Counted from the stretch's first letter, positions 1 to 8,604 are shown. The stretch is 40,430 nucleotides of DNA from Propionibacterium australiense (GCF_003666605.1 NZ_RCIV01000021.1:1-40430), one strand, 5' to 3'. Made by a program: numbers and translations. The notes: a model not told the origin generated them from the sequence alone.

Positions 1-2
1 AC

Positions 3-128
3 TGCTTCGCCTACATACCACTCCTGCTACTGGGCGGCCCAGAAGAAGTCAACCGACTCGACCCCTGCCACATGTGGACACACCTGGAACTCATCGCCCA
101 AGCAACCGGCACACCCAAAGAACCCTGA
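3..128 (+). CDS. 3' end of an unrecognised protein gene (partial)
   Basis: An open frame enters from the left edge and runs for 41 codons to a TGA at 126-128. The visible C-terminus contains a leucine run (residues LLLL) and ends in GTPKEP. I do not recognise the family. Third codon positions are mostly C or A rather than the G/C mix of the neighbouring operons, for example CAA, ACA, CCC and AAA codons. This hints at a gene of different origin, but the piece is too short to be sure. It converges on the UbiB-family gene, whose stop lies 25 bp further on, and no terminator hairpin is evident between them. Confidence 0.35.
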   Translation, partial: CFAYIPLLLLGGPEEVNRLDPCHMWTHLELIAQATGTPKEP

Positions 129-153
129 TACCAACACATCCGCCAGCTGCTCA

Positions 154-1848
154 TCACCGCGCCCACGGGCCCCGCCCATTCAGCAGCGCCTTGCCCAGCG
201 GCAGCAGCGAGAGCCCCATCAGCGTCAGCCCCCACACCGGCTCGCTGCCACGCAGCACGATGCCGCCGACGAGCATCCCGGCGAACACCACCGCCGCCAC
301 CGTCCGGTCCTGGCCCTGCTCGGCCCGGCGGATCTGGCGGAGCGCGTCAGGGGTCTGCACGCTGAGCTGGCCCCGCTCGATCATCGTGAGCACCCGGTCG
401 ACGCGCCGCGGCAGCCCGATGGCGAGGGCGGCCAGCGACCTGGACTCCTCGAGCACCACTCCCAGCTGCGAGCCGGGCGTGCCGGTCACGAGGCTGCGGG
501 CGTAGGGTTCCACCGAGTCCCACAGGTTGTACTCCGGGTACAGCTTCACGCACAGGCCGTTCATGAGCGAGGCCGCGCGGATGAGCAGCAGGAAGTTCTG
601 CGGCAGCTGGAAGGGCATCGACGCCATGAGCTCGCGGAACTGCATGCCGAAGGCCACGAACTCCCTCGGGTCGACGTTGCGCATGTCCGCCAGGCTCATG
701 CCGCCGAAGCGGTCGAAGAGCTGGCTCACCGCCCGCTCGATGAGCGCCAGGTCCGCCGTGGGCAGCAGCATGTCGAGGTCCTGCATGCAGCCCAGCAGCC
801 GGTGGCTGTCACGCAGCCCCACCGCGATGACGACCTCCTTCAGCTCGTCTCGCAGGTTCTCCGGCACCTGGCCCATCATCCCGAAGTCGATGAAGGTGAG
901 CCGCCAGCCGCGGCCGGCCTCCGCGGCCTGCGCCTTGGGCAGGGGCGTGATGAACAGATTGCCCGGGTGCGGGTCGGCGTGGAAGAAACCCAGGTTGAAG
1001 ACCTGCTCGATGTAGGCGTCGGCCACGGCGAAGGCCACCTCGCGGCGATCGATGCCGGCCGCCTCGATCGCCTCGACGTCACTGATCTTGATGGCCGACA
1101 CATCGGACAGGGTGAGCACCCGAGGCGAGGTGCGCTCCCACACGACGAACGGGTAGCCCACCTGCGGGGCGTCGGCGAAGCACACGGCGAACCGTTCGGC
1201 GTTGCCCGCCTCGTTGAGGTAGTCGAGTTCCTCGGTGGTCGTGCGGGCGAACTCCTCCACGAGCGCCGGCATGTCCGTGCGCTCGGCGATCGGACGGTAG
1301 TGCGCGATCCAGCCGGCCGCCCGCCGCAGCGCCGCCAGGTCCACCTTGGTCACCTGCTCGATGCCCGGGCGCTGCACCTTCACCACCACGTCCCGGAAAC
1401 CCACGTCGCGGGCCTCCGACCGCGACAGCCGCGCCCGGTGCACCTGCCCCAGCGAGGCCGCCGCCAGCGGCTCGGGGTCGAACTCCTCGAAGGCCTCGGA
1501 CAGGGGCATGCCCAGCGACGCCTCGGCCGCCGGCCTCACCTCCTCGAAGGGGACCGGCGGGGCCTCGTCCTGCAGGCCAGACAGCTCATCGGTGACGGTG
1601 GGCGGTAACACGTCGAGGCGCGTCGACATGAACTGGCCCACCTTGATCATGAGCCCGCCCAGCTCGGCGGCCAGGCAGTGGAACCGCACGGCCGCCTTGT
1701 GCAGCCGCCGTTCCCGGCCCCGCTCGGACAGCCCGCGCAGGCCGAGTCGTGGCAGGACGGCGTCGAAGAACCACAGCTGCACGATGAGCCGGGCGAAGAA
1801 GCCCAGGACCCTCCGGTAGCGGGCTCGAAGATGTCTGCTGCCGCTCAT
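154..1848 (-). CDS. UbiB/AarF (ABC1) family kinase-like membrane protein
   Basis: This 564-aa protein has the UbiB/ADCK signature. The KxGQ motif is at residues 69-72 (KVGQ). The alanine-rich nucleotide loop AAASLGQ is at 129-135, a VVVKVQRPG lysine strand at 154-162, the catalytic HADPHPGN at 290-297 and the metal-binding DFG at 321-323. The last ~50 residues contain two hydrophobic segments that should anchor it in the membrane. Members are atypical kinases or ATPases that support isoprenoid-quinone or other lipid metabolism; the actinobacterial substrate is not settled. The ATG at 1848 has GGAGG four bases upstream. The gene lies 59 bp downstream of a PadR regulator on the same strand, so the two are probably cotranscribed. 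Confidence 0.85.
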   Translation of the reverse strand: MSGSRHLRARYRRVLGFFARLIVQLWFFDAVLPRLGLRGLSERGRERRLHKAAVRFHCLAAELGGLMIKVGQFMSTRLDVLPPTVTDELSGLQDEAPPVPFEEVRPAAEASLGMPLSEAFEEFDPEPLAAASLGQVHRARLSRSEARDVGFRDVVVKVQRPGIEQVTKVDLAALRRAAGWIAHYRPIAERTDMPALVEEFARTTTEELDYLNEAGNAERFAVCFADAPQVGYPFVVWERTSPRVLTLSDVSAIKISDVEAIEAAGIDRREVAFAVADAYIEQVFNLGFFHADPHPGNLFITPLPKAQAAEAGRGWRLTFIDFGMMGQVPENLRDELKEVVIAVGLRDSHRLLGCMQDLDMLLPTADLALIERAVSQLFDRFGGMSLADMRNVDPREFVAFGMQFRELMASMPFQLPQNFLLLIRAASLMNGLCVKLYPEYNLWDSVEPYARSLVTGTPGSQLGVVLEESRSLAALAIGLPRRVDRVLTMIERGQLSVQTPDALRQIRRAEQGQDRTVAAVVFAGMLVGGIVLRGSEPVWGLTLMGLSLLPLGKALLNGRGPWAR

Positions 1849-1907
1849 GAGACCTCCACGGGCGCCGGGTCACGGCCCGGCCCCGCCCCAGTCTTCCTCA
1901 CCGCCTC

Positions 1908-2459
1908 CTAGTCGTCGGCCAGGATCTTGTAGATCCGGCGGCGCGCCTCGTCGATGACCTCGGTGGCGGCCCTGACCTGAACGGGGGTGCCGCTCGTGGC
2001 CACCTGAGCGACGGCCTGCACCAGGCGCCTCGCCGCCCTCGGCAGCACCATCGACTCCGGCACGTCCTGCTCGGCGGCACTCTTCCAGGGCGCCGGGCGG
2101 CCGCCGGCCGCCTCGGCCTCGGCGCGGCCGGCCTCGGTGAGGCTGTACACCTTCTTGCCGTCCTGCTCGGCCACCTCCACCAGGCCCTCGTCGGCGAGCA
2201 TCTGCAAGGTGGGGTACACCGAGCCGGCGCTCGGGCGCCACACGCCGGCGCTGCGCTCGGTGATCTCACGGATGATCTGGTAGCCGTGCATCGGCTCCTC
2301 GGACAGCAGCGCCAGTACCGCCGCCCGCACGTCGCCCCGCCCGGCTCGCCCGCCGCGCGGGGACGCCAGCTCCCGCAGCTGCTCCTCGATCGCGTCGAAC
2401 GGGAACATCCTGTCGCCACGGCGGCCACGACGCCCGCCCATGGGGAATGTCGAGTACAT
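1908..2459 (-). CDS. PadR family transcriptional regulator
   Basis: This 183-aa DNA-binding protein has a PadR winged-helix domain at about residues 40-115, including MHGYQIIREI and a recognition helix followed by PTLQMLADEGLVE. A C-terminal helical segment probably dimerises. PadR proteins usually repress their own promoter and a neighbouring gene. I chose the ATG at 2459 because a GAGGAG-type ribosome site precedes it; an in-frame codon at 2501 would add 14 residues of non-PadR sequence. A Gly/Arg-rich N-terminal stretch precedes the winged helix. It is the first gene of a likely two-gene operon with the UbiB-family protein and has a candidate operator in its promoter at 2510-2529. Confidence 0.82.
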   Translation of the reverse strand: MYSTFPMGGRRGRRGDRMFPFDAIEEQLRELASPRGGRAGRGDVRAAVLALLSEEPMHGYQIIREITERSAGVWRPSAGSVYPTLQMLADEGLVEVAEQDGKKVYSLTEAGRAEAEAAGGRPAPWKSAAEQDVPESMVLPRAARRLVQAVAQVATSGTPVQVRAATEVIDEARRRIYKILADD

Positions 2460-2509
2460 GATGGCTCCTCTCCTCGTCCGGCTCCCTGGGAACCGGACCA
2501 CGACGTCAA

Positions 2510-2536
2510 CGATACATCGGAAGCTATCGCTGGTCG
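2510..2536 (-). promoter_or_regulatory. Candidate promoter with dyad operator for the PadR gene
   Basis: On the minus strand a TCGACC (-35-like, 2531-2536) and TATCGT (-10-like, 2508-2513) are separated by 17 bp. The dyad CGATA-N10-TATCG (2510-2514/2525-2529) fills that spacer. Its spacing resembles PadR half-sites, so self-repression is plausible. This is pattern reading only. Confidence 0.3.
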
Positions 2537-2572
2537 AGGATTGCGGGGAATCGCACCGAACCGGACCAGGAG

Positions 2573-3625
2573 TCAGGCGTCTTCGCCGAAGACGCGGAAC
2601 ATCACCTTCAGGCGCCTGACGCCGGTTCCGCGCATCACCTCGAAACCGTCCGCCGCCTCCCCGAGGCCGAACTCGTGGGTGACGATGCCCTCAGGCGAGA
2701 CGGGGGAGTTCTGAAGCACCCGCACGGCGTCGGTCCACTCGCTGCCGGGGAACGGGCTGGAGTACGACAACCACGAGCCCTTGATGGTGAGTTCCTTGCG
2801 CAGGATCTGCTCGAAGGTGTCGATGTCCGTCTCGAACGGCCGGGTCGGCTTGCCGACGTACACGATCCGCCCGCGCCTGGCGGCCAGCTGAAGGGCCTGG
2901 CGGATCGTGGCGGCCGCCCCGGCCGTCTCGAGGACCAACCCGGGGGCGGCTTCGCCTGACAGCACCGCTGCCGTGTCCTGTGCCGCCGGGTTGATCGTCC
3001 GGCACGCCCCCATGGAGCGGGCCACGTCGAGCACCCACGGGTTGATGTCGACGACGGTGATGTCCTCGACACCCCTGTCGCGCAGCGACAGCACGCTCAT
3101 CAGGCCGATCACGCCGCTGCCGAGCACAACTGCGCGCAGGCCGGGGCGTACGTCGACCTGGTTCACCGCGTGCAGGGCCACGGTCAGTGGCTCGACGAGC
3201 GCCGCCGACCTCAGCGAGAGCCCGCCGGCCGGCACCAGGTTCTCGGACGGCGCGAGCACGTACTGCGCCATCGCCCCAGGCTCGCGGGAACCGATGAACG
3301 AGTAGTCCTCGCACAGCGTCGGGTTGGCGTCACGACACTGCCCGCACTGCCCGCACGGGATGTGGGGGGCGACCGCCACGCGCGTACCCACCGGCGTGCC
3401 GCAACCCGGGCCGGCTGCGGCGACCACCCCGGAGAACTCGTGGCCGAGTATCTGCGGGAAGGCGTGCACCGCGCCGTCGAAGTAGCGGGGCACGTCCGAG
3501 CCGCAGATGCCGCAGTAGGCCACTTTGACCAGCGCCTGCCCCGGGCCTGGAGCCGGCACCGGACAGGTGACGGCAGAGAAGTTCTGCACGCCCGTCACGG
3601 CGATGGATGTCATGGTCTCTGTCAT
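2573..3625 (-). CDS. GatD-like zinc-dependent polyol-phosphate dehydrogenase
   Basis: A 350-aa medium-chain dehydrogenase. The catalytic zinc site is C41 (in CGSD), H62 and E63. Structural zinc cysteines are C91, C94, C97 and C105, and the NAD-binding GSGVIG is at 169-174. It resembles E. coli galactitol-1-phosphate 5-dehydrogenase in CGSDxPR, the FIGSR stretch and the late ILRKELT-GSW-SYSSP block, as I recall that sequence. It should oxidise a polyol phosphate made by the adjacent galactitol-type PTS to a ketose phosphate, in the cytoplasm with NAD+. The ATG at 3625 follows GAGAGGAC; an upstream open stretch was rejected as non-homologous. It is the last gene of the leftward operon, 25 bp after the kinase. 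The exact substrate (galactitol or another polyol) is uncertain. Confidence 0.8.
   Translation of the reverse strand: MTETMTSIAVTGVQNFSAVTCPVPAPGPGQALVKVAYCGICGSDVPRYFDGAVHAFPQILGHEFSGVVAAAGPGCGTPVGTRVAVAPHIPCGQCGQCRDANPTLCEDYSFIGSREPGAMAQYVLAPSENLVPAGGLSLRSAALVEPLTVALHAVNQVDVRPGLRAVVLGSGVIGLMSVLSLRDRGVEDITVVDINPWVLDVARSMGACRTINPAAQDTAAVLSGEAAPGLVLETAGAAATIRQALQLAARRGRIVYVGKPTRPFETDIDTFEQILRKELTIKGSWLSYSSPFPGSEWTDAVRVLQNSPVSPEGIVTHEFGLGEAADGFEVMRGTGVRRLKVMFRVFGEDA
2577..2595 (-). terminator. Hairpin overlapping the 3' end of the GatD-like gene
   Basis: GCGTCTTC and GAAGACGC flank a three-base centre just before the TGA stop, giving an 8-bp stem in the minus-strand transcript. No T run follows. 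It may help end the polyol operon transcript or protect it from decay. Confidence 0.3.
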
Positions 3626-3650
3626 CGTGCGTCCTCTCGGTCGTCGTTTC

Positions 3651-4598
3651 TCACAGGGCGGTGACGGTGACCTGTGGCAGCAGCCGCTTCGCCACGTCGA
3701 GGTCCAGCTCGCCCGTGCGGAGCGTGAGCACCGCGGCAGCCGAGACGGCCGCCGTCCACCGGGCGGTCTCCGCCCAGTCGTCGCCGAGCGCCCGGCGCCA
3801 GGCCACGGCCGACGACGCGGAGTCGCCGGCGCCTGCGGCATTCACCGCATCCTGGCGCGGTGCGATGGCGCGGACGACCCGGTCCCTCGTCGCGACGAGC
3901 AGGCCCTCGGCCCCGCAGGTGACGATGAACGCCGAACAGCTCAACCGGGGCAGCCGATCCCGCAGGTCCGCCGCCACGGCCTCGACGCCATGACCGGATG
4001 GGGACGCCAGGGCGAATGCCTCGGCGTATTCGTCGTCATTGCATTTCACGACGGCATTGCTCGTCGTGGCGTGCTCGACGAGCACGTGCCCGGAGCAGTC
4101 CACGAGCGCCGGCACCCCGGCCTCGCCGGCCAGGTCGACGAGTTGCTTGTACGCCTCGGGTCCCAGGCCCTTCGGCAGGCTGCCGGAGGCGATGAAGAAG
4201 ACGGCGCCGTCGAGGGCCCGCCGCAGCGTCCTGGTGAACTCCTCGAAACCGGCGGCCGTGGTCTCCAGCGTCCCGCAGGTGATGTGGCTCATCGTGCCGG
4301 TCGCCGTCTCGATCACGACGTGCGACTCCCGTGTCGAGCCGCCGACCCGCACGGGGCGCACGTCAATGCCGTAGCCCTGCCCCAGGTCGGTCACCCGGTC
4401 ACCGGCAGGTCCGGCCACGTTGACCACCCCGGTGACCTGCTCGCCGATGCAGGTCAGCGCGACGGCGCTGTCCATGCCCTTGCCGCCCAGGCACTCGACG
4501 ACCGCCGGGCCTCGCATGTCAGTGCCGGGGGTCCAGCGTTCGATCTGGATGATCCGGTCGATCGCGCTGTTGAGGGTCGCGGTGACGAAGCGGGCCAT
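3651..4598 (-). CDS. PfkB family sugar-phosphate kinase (1-phosphofructokinase/tagatose-6-phosphate kinase type)
   Basis: A 315-aa ribokinase-fold kinase. The N-terminus TLNSAID corresponds to TLNPALD of 1-phosphofructokinases. GGKGMD at residues 38-43 is the substrate-binding loop and GAGDS at 256-260 supplies the catalytic base D259. In the gat-type context it should phosphorylate a ketose phosphate to a bisphosphate before aldol cleavage. Two features are unusual: the normally conserved Asn of GGKGxN is Asp43, and the stretch after GAGDS reads ASSAVAW rather than the usual F-x-AG. Both suggest a shifted substrate preference. The ATG at 4598 has a TGAGGTC site and lies 4 bp after the aldolase stop, so the two are translationally close. 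Confidence 0.75.
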   Translation of the reverse strand: MARFVTATLNSAIDRIIQIERWTPGTDMRGPAVVECLGGKGMDSAVALTCIGEQVTGVVNVAGPAGDRVTDLGQGYGIDVRPVRVGGSTRESHVVIETATGTMSHITCGTLETTAAGFEEFTRTLRRALDGAVFFIASGSLPKGLGPEAYKQLVDLAGEAGVPALVDCSGHVLVEHATTSNAVVKCNDDEYAEAFALASPSGHGVEAVAADLRDRLPRLSCSAFIVTCGAEGLLVATRDRVVRAIAPRQDAVNAAGAGDSASSAVAWRRALGDDWAETARWTAAVSAAAVLTLRTGELDLDVAKRLLPQVTVTAL

Positions 4599-4602
4599 GA
4601 CC

Positions 4603-5214
4603 TCACATCCCCGCGCGCAGCTGTTCGACGAGTGGTCTGGTCAGCAGCACCATGGCGTTGGTGTTGAGACGTTCGACCGAGTCGATGAGGGTGTCGAGGT
4701 CCCGGCCGATGATGAACACGCCGTGCCCCGGAATGAGCACGGGGGCGCCATGCTTGCCGATGCGTTCGCGGTGCACCTCGACGAGCCTGATGATCTCGTC
4801 GGACTGCTCCTTCGAGTACGGCTCGACCTCGGGAATGATCTCGAGGGTGCCGAAGGTCTGCGTCGACTTGAGCACGGCCTCCATCGGCAGGTCGAAGGTG
4901 GCGAAGGGGAGCATCCACGGCGAGTGCGCGTGGATGATAGCGGTGGCCTCGGAGAAATGGCGGTAGGCGTACACGTGGGAGATGCCCTCGCGGGTGAAGC
5001 GCGGGTTGTCGAGGATCCGCTCGTCCCACACCGAGCCCGCCATGATGTCCTCGGGTCGTAGGTCCCAGTGCTGGCGGGCACCGGCGTAGCGGGGAGTCGT
5101 GTAGATCGTGTCCCCCTCGCGCATCGAGATGTTGCCACCGGCGAGATCGGTCAGGTGCCGGTCGAACATGAGATGAGCGATCTGGACGATCTTCTCCTGG
5201 GCTGTCATGGTCAT
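4603..5214 (-). CDS. Class II aldolase/adducin family protein (first copy)
   Basis: A 203-aa protein of the fuculose/rhamnulose/ribulose-phosphate aldolase fold. A glycine-rich AGGNIS (25-30) forms the phosphate-binding region. The probable catalytic acid is E76, and the zinc ligands are H95 and H97 (HAH) and H164 (GHG). It probably cleaves or modifies the ketose phosphate made by the neighbouring dehydrogenases. Galactitol loci usually use a class I (LacD) or GatY-type tagatose-bisphosphate aldolase instead, so this enzyme is atypical here. The start is ambiguous: ATGs at 5214 and 5208 both lack a strong ribosome site, and the frame is open to 5286. It is distinct from the second aldolase at 10623. 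Confidence 0.72.
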   Translation of the reverse strand: MTMTAQEKIVQIAHLMFDRHLTDLAGGNISMREGDTIYTTPRYAGARQHWDLRPEDIMAGSVWDERILDNPRFTREGISHVYAYRHFSEATAIIHAHSPWMLPFATFDLPMEAVLKSTQTFGTLEIIPEVEPYSKEQSDEIIRLVEVHRERIGKHGAPVLIPGHGVFIIGRDLDTLIDSVERLNTNAMVLLTRPLVEQLRAGM

Positions 5215-5282
5215 GGTCGGATTCCATTCAGACGGGTTCTGGTCACGTGGTTCTGATGGGCTCGTGCCCGGCGCGGGCCCTG

Positions 5283-5741
5283 TCACAGCTCGAAGGCCGC
5301 CGTGGCCAGTGCTGCGATCTCCCGCGCCGAGCCCGAGGCGAGCAGCCTGCGGACGAAATCGGTGTCCTGAAGGCGTTTCATCATCGTCTGGAGCACCCCC
5401 AGGTGATCGCCGGACCCTCGCAGCGCCAGCAGGATGACGAGGCGCACGGGGACCTCTCCGCCGTCACCGGCCATCTCGCCGAACATGACCGGTGCGGCCA
5501 GCGTGGCGATGGAGATGGCGCTGGAGCGGACGTGCTCCGGGTCGGTGTGGGGGATGGCGACTCCTCCGCTGATGGGCAGTCCGGTGGGGAACCTGTTCTC
5601 TCGGGCCAGCAATCCTTGGAGGAAGGTGTTGTGCACGTAGCCGAGGTTCTCCAACCGTGCGGCCATGATTGCGAGGAGTTCTTCCCTGCCGGCGGCCGAC
5701 AGGTCCACATGGACGAGTTCCGGTGAAATCAGAGCGGTCAC
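5283..5741 (-). CDS. PTS galactitol-type EIIA component
   Basis: A 152-aa EIIA of the fructose-mannitol fold, closest in length and layout to GatA. The phosphorylated histidine is H65 in AIPHTD. It takes phosphate from HPr and passes it to the IIB cysteine. The predicted GTG start at 5741 has only a weak GAAAGAC-like site. It lies 31 bp after IIC and 68 bp before the aldolase. IIA, IIB and IIC are all present as separate genes, giving a complete permease. Confidence 0.85.
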   Translation of the reverse strand: MTALISPELVHVDLSAAGREELLAIMAARLENLGYVHNTFLQGLLARENRFPTGLPISGGVAIPHTDPEHVRSSAISIATLAAPVMFGEMAGDGGEVPVRLVILLALRGSGDHLGVLQTMMKRLQDTDFVRRLLASGSAREIAALATAAFEL

Positions 5742-5772
5742 GACGATGGGTCTTTCGTGTTGGGCTGCAGGT

Positions 5773-7020
5773 TCAGAAGAGCTGGTGGATGGTGGCGATG
5801 ATGACGTTCGGGAGACTGAAGCCGAAGTAGGCGTCGGTCACCATGCCGTTGACGTCGACCCCCATCGTCGTCATCATGGCGGTCGCCTCGGAGGCGAAGA
5901 TGTTGGCCATCCACTCGACGATGAACAGGAACATCGCGCTGATCGTGACCGTGCGGAACAGATTGCCCTTGCTCGCCAGTGAGATGAGCGGAACCATGTA
6001 GACGATGTTCGTCAGCACGCCCACCGGGAAGTAGGTCATGTTCGGGATGATGAAGGCGAACACGATCGACAGCGGGATCATGAGCACGGTCGTCGTGATG
6101 GCTGCTGGATCGCCGAGGGCAAGGGCGATGTCCATGCCGATGTTGAGTTCCCGGTCCTTGCCGAGGTGACGTTTCATGAACTCCTGGGCGCCGTCACCGA
6201 CAATGCTCAGGCCCTCCATCATGACCGAGACCATGCGCGGCAGCAGCACGAGTGCGGCGGCGATGCCGATGCCCATGGTGAGCACGCCCTGCCAGCCCTG
6301 CCGGGTGAGCAGGCCGAGGAAGACCCCGACGATGACGCCGATGAACGCCGGATCGCCGAAGAAACCGAGTTTCTCGCCGACCTTCTCCATCGACAGATCG
6401 ATCTTGCGCAGCCCGGGGATGCGGTCGATGAGTTTGTTGAAGAGGATGCCGAACGGCCAGGCGAACGAGATGAACGACAGGGTCGAGCAGGTCGTCCCCT
6501 CCAGGCCGTAGTACTCCTGCCAGTAGGGGGCGATGACCTGGGCGAGCAGCAGCGTGATGATGGCCAGGACCAGGACGATCCCCAGCCCGATCCACAGATT
6601 CCCGGTCAGGGCGTAGGCCATGGAGCCGGGGATGAGGAAGTGGATGTAGTTCCAGATGTCGACATTGAGGACATTGGTCCACTTCAAGGCGATCATGATG
6701 ATGTTGATGACCACGATGATGAGGACGGCGGGCGCCGCGAACGGGGCGGCCCACGAGGCCGCGCCGACCGCGGCCCAGCCGACGTCGACGGTGGTGAACC
6801 CGCCGCCCTGCAGGCCCCGGTAGTACTCGATGGCCGGTTCGACGGTGGCCATGAGGGCATTGATGACCATGACCAGGCCCGAGAAACCGATGCCGATCAT
6901 GAGGCCGGCGCGGATCGACTTGCCGATCCCCATGCGGAAGATGAGGCACAGGATGGTCATGACGATCGGGAGCATCACTGCTGCGCCGAGGTTCATGATC
7001 CCCTGGACGACGCTGAGCAT
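5773..7020 (-). CDS. PTS galactitol-type EIIC membrane permease
   Basis: A 415-aa integral membrane protein with about ten or more hydrophobic segments, typical of the EIIC galactitol family (SgaT/UlaA-GatC-like). The cytoplasmic loop carries charged stretches such as EFMKRHLGKDRELN. It translocates and phosphorylates a polyol together with IIA and IIB. It is slightly shorter than E. coli GatC. The ATG at 7020 is preceded by GAAGGAGAAC, a strong ribosome site. The gene sits 45 bp downstream of IIB. Confidence 0.85.
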   Translation of the reverse strand: MLSVVQGIMNLGAAVMLPIVMTILCLIFRMGIGKSIRAGLMIGIGFSGLVMVINALMATVEPAIEYYRGLQGGGFTTVDVGWAAVGAASWAAPFAAPAVLIIVVINIIMIALKWTNVLNVDIWNYIHFLIPGSMAYALTGNLWIGLGIVLVLAIITLLLAQVIAPYWQEYYGLEGTTCSTLSFISFAWPFGILFNKLIDRIPGLRKIDLSMEKVGEKLGFFGDPAFIGVIVGVFLGLLTRQGWQGVLTMGIGIAAALVLLPRMVSVMMEGLSIVGDGAQEFMKRHLGKDRELNIGMDIALALGDPAAITTTVLMIPLSIVFAFIIPNMTYFPVGVLTNIVYMVPLISLASKGNLFRTVTISAMFLFIVEWMANIFASEATAMMTTMGVDVNGMVTDAYFGFSLPNVIIATIHQLF

Positions 7021-7065
7021 GGTTGTTCTCCTTCGGTGTGATGTGAGGATTCGTGAGGGGACGGT

Positions 7066-7365
7066 TCAGGCGTCGAGGACTGCCCGGCAGGTGTCGACGA
7101 CCTCCTGGGCGACCTTGTCCTCGTTGATCCCGGAGATGAGGCCGAAGACCTGCACGACGGGCTTGTCGATCGCGCCGGGGTACTTCGTCGTCACCATGAC
7201 GACGTCCACGCCGTTCGCCAGGGACTGGATCTGCGAGACGGTGCCCTTGGTGATCCTGGCGGGAATGCCCGCCCCGGCCAGGATCTTCTTCACCTTCTCC
7301 TGGGCGACGGTGCTCGTGGCGATGCCGCTGCCGCAGGCGATGAGGATCTTGACTTCCTTGCTCAT
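7066..7365 (-). CDS. PTS galactitol-type EIIB component
   Basis: A 99-aa EIIB of the lactose/galactitol fold. The phosphocysteine is C11 in the loop ACGSGIATS. It receives phosphate from IIA H65 and gives it to the incoming sugar alcohol bound by IIC. Length matches GatB. Its ATG at 7365 lies 4 bp after the dehydrogenase stop, and its GAGGAG ribosome site is inside the end of that gene, so the two are tightly coupled. Confidence 0.88.
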   Translation of the reverse strand: MSKEVKILIACGSGIATSTVAQEKVKKILAGAGIPARITKGTVSQIQSLANGVDVVMVTTKYPGAIDKPVVQVFGLISGINEDKVAQEVVDTCRAVLDA

Positions 7366-7369
7366 TGCT

Positions 7370-8428
7370 TCACTTCTCCTCGGTGTTGGGTAGCAGGACG
7401 ACCTTGAGGGCCTCGCCGGTGCGGGTCAGGTCGATTGCCTCGTTGATGCTGCTCAGGGGCAGGATGTGGGTGATGATCTGCTCGGCGGGGAACGCCGGGT
7501 CGATGGCGAGTTCGAAGGCGCGCTGCACCTGCATGCTGTTCGCCCCGTAATGGCCGTAGACCCACAGGCTGTCGTAGTGCACGGCGTTCGAGTCGATCTC
7601 GGTCAGGGCCCCCTTGGGCACGCCGCCGAAGAAGACGACGGTGCCGCAGGGCCGGGTCATGGCCAGCGCCTGCTGCTGGCCGGCCGTCGTCGGGTTGGCC
7701 GAGATGGCCTTGTCGACGCCCAGCCCGCCGGTGAGGCGCCTGACCTCCTCGACCGGGTCGACCGTGCTCGAGTCGATGCGGTGGTCGATGTCGAACGCCA
7801 GGGACTTGTCCAGCCGGTCCTGGGTCACGTCGACGAGGATGACCTTCGAGGCCCCGCGCATCCGTGACAGGACCGCGAGGAAGACGCCGATCGGGCCGGC
7901 CCCGAGGATCGCCACGGTGTCACCGAGCCTCACGTCGATGTTCTCGACGCACGCATAGGTGCTCGACAGCGGTTCGGCCAGGCTCGCGCGCACCGGGTCG
8001 ACGCCCTCGGGCAGGGTGAAGGCGGCGCCCCGCTCCACTCGTCTGGCGGTGTAGGCGATGTACTGGGCGAAACCGCCGGGGCGTGCGGTGTACGACTCGA
8101 CGTCGGTGCAGTGCTCGTGGTGGCCGGCGCGGCAGTAGCCGCACCTCAGGCAGTGCGCCTCGGGGTAGACGTAGAGGCGCTGGCCGGGTTCGTAGCCGGT
8201 CACTCCGGGCGAGACCTCGGCCACGGTGCCCACGACCTCGTGCCCGTAGATGTGGGGGTAATCGCCCCCACGCGAGTCGGTCGTCAGATTCCTGATGTCC
8301 GATCCGCACAGGCCAACCGCGTCGACCCTGAGGACGAAGCCGCCGTCGGGGCACCGCGGCCTGGGCACCCGCTCGAACCTGATGTCGCCGGGGCCGTGCA
8401 TGACGGCCGCGTTCATCACGTCACTCAT
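7370..8428 (-). CDS. Zinc-dependent medium-chain alcohol dehydrogenase
   Basis: A 352-aa enzyme of the sorbitol/threonine dehydrogenase branch. The catalytic zinc ligands are C41 and H63/E64; structural cysteines are C93, C96, C99 and C107. The NAD-binding loop is GAGPIG. It is the first gene of the polyol operon and the second dehydrogenase in it, clearly different in sequence from the GatD-like enzyme at 2573. Two dehydrogenases in one PTS operon may act on two polyols or at two steps. The ATG at 8428 opens on the divergent control region (8429-8687). Confidence 0.8.
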   Translation of the reverse strand: MSDVMNAAVMHGPGDIRFERVPRPRCPDGGFVLRVDAVGLCGSDIRNLTTDSRGGDYPHIYGHEVVGTVAEVSPGVTGYEPGQRLYVYPEAHCLRCGYCRAGHHEHCTDVESYTARPGGFAQYIAYTARRVERGAAFTLPEGVDPVRASLAEPLSSTYACVENIDVRLGDTVAILGAGPIGVFLAVLSRMRGASKVILVDVTQDRLDKSLAFDIDHRIDSSTVDPVEEVRRLTGGLGVDKAISANPTTAGQQQALAMTRPCGTVVFFGGVPKGALTEIDSNAVHYDSLWVYGHYGANSMQVQRAFELAIDPAFPAEQIITHILPLSSINEAIDLTRTGEALKVVLLPNTEEK

Positions 8429-8559
8429 CGATGAGCTCCTCGTCCTGCCGTCGGCATCGACGGCGCGCCGTGCGGTTTTCCTGCGTTCCGGGCCCTGCCC
8501 ACGAGGACCCGGGACACGTCACGATCCTTGCGGCGCGACGACCGTGACGCATACTTGTT

Positions 8560-8604
8560 TCTGCCGCAGGGGCTGCAATGATTGATTGCCACGCCCGCGG
8601 CAGA
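8560..8604. promoter_or_regulatory. 45-bp imperfect palindrome, candidate operator for the polyol locus
   Basis: The sequence is symmetric about position 8582, and 17 of 22 base pairs match. The outer arms TCTGCCGC (8560-8567) and GCGGCAGA (8597-8604) are perfect, and the inner arms GCAAT and ATTGC are too. It lies between the divergent polyol operon and its PRD regulator, 132 bp and 84 bp from their start codons. It probably binds the dimeric activator encoded at 8688. Confidence 0.5.
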
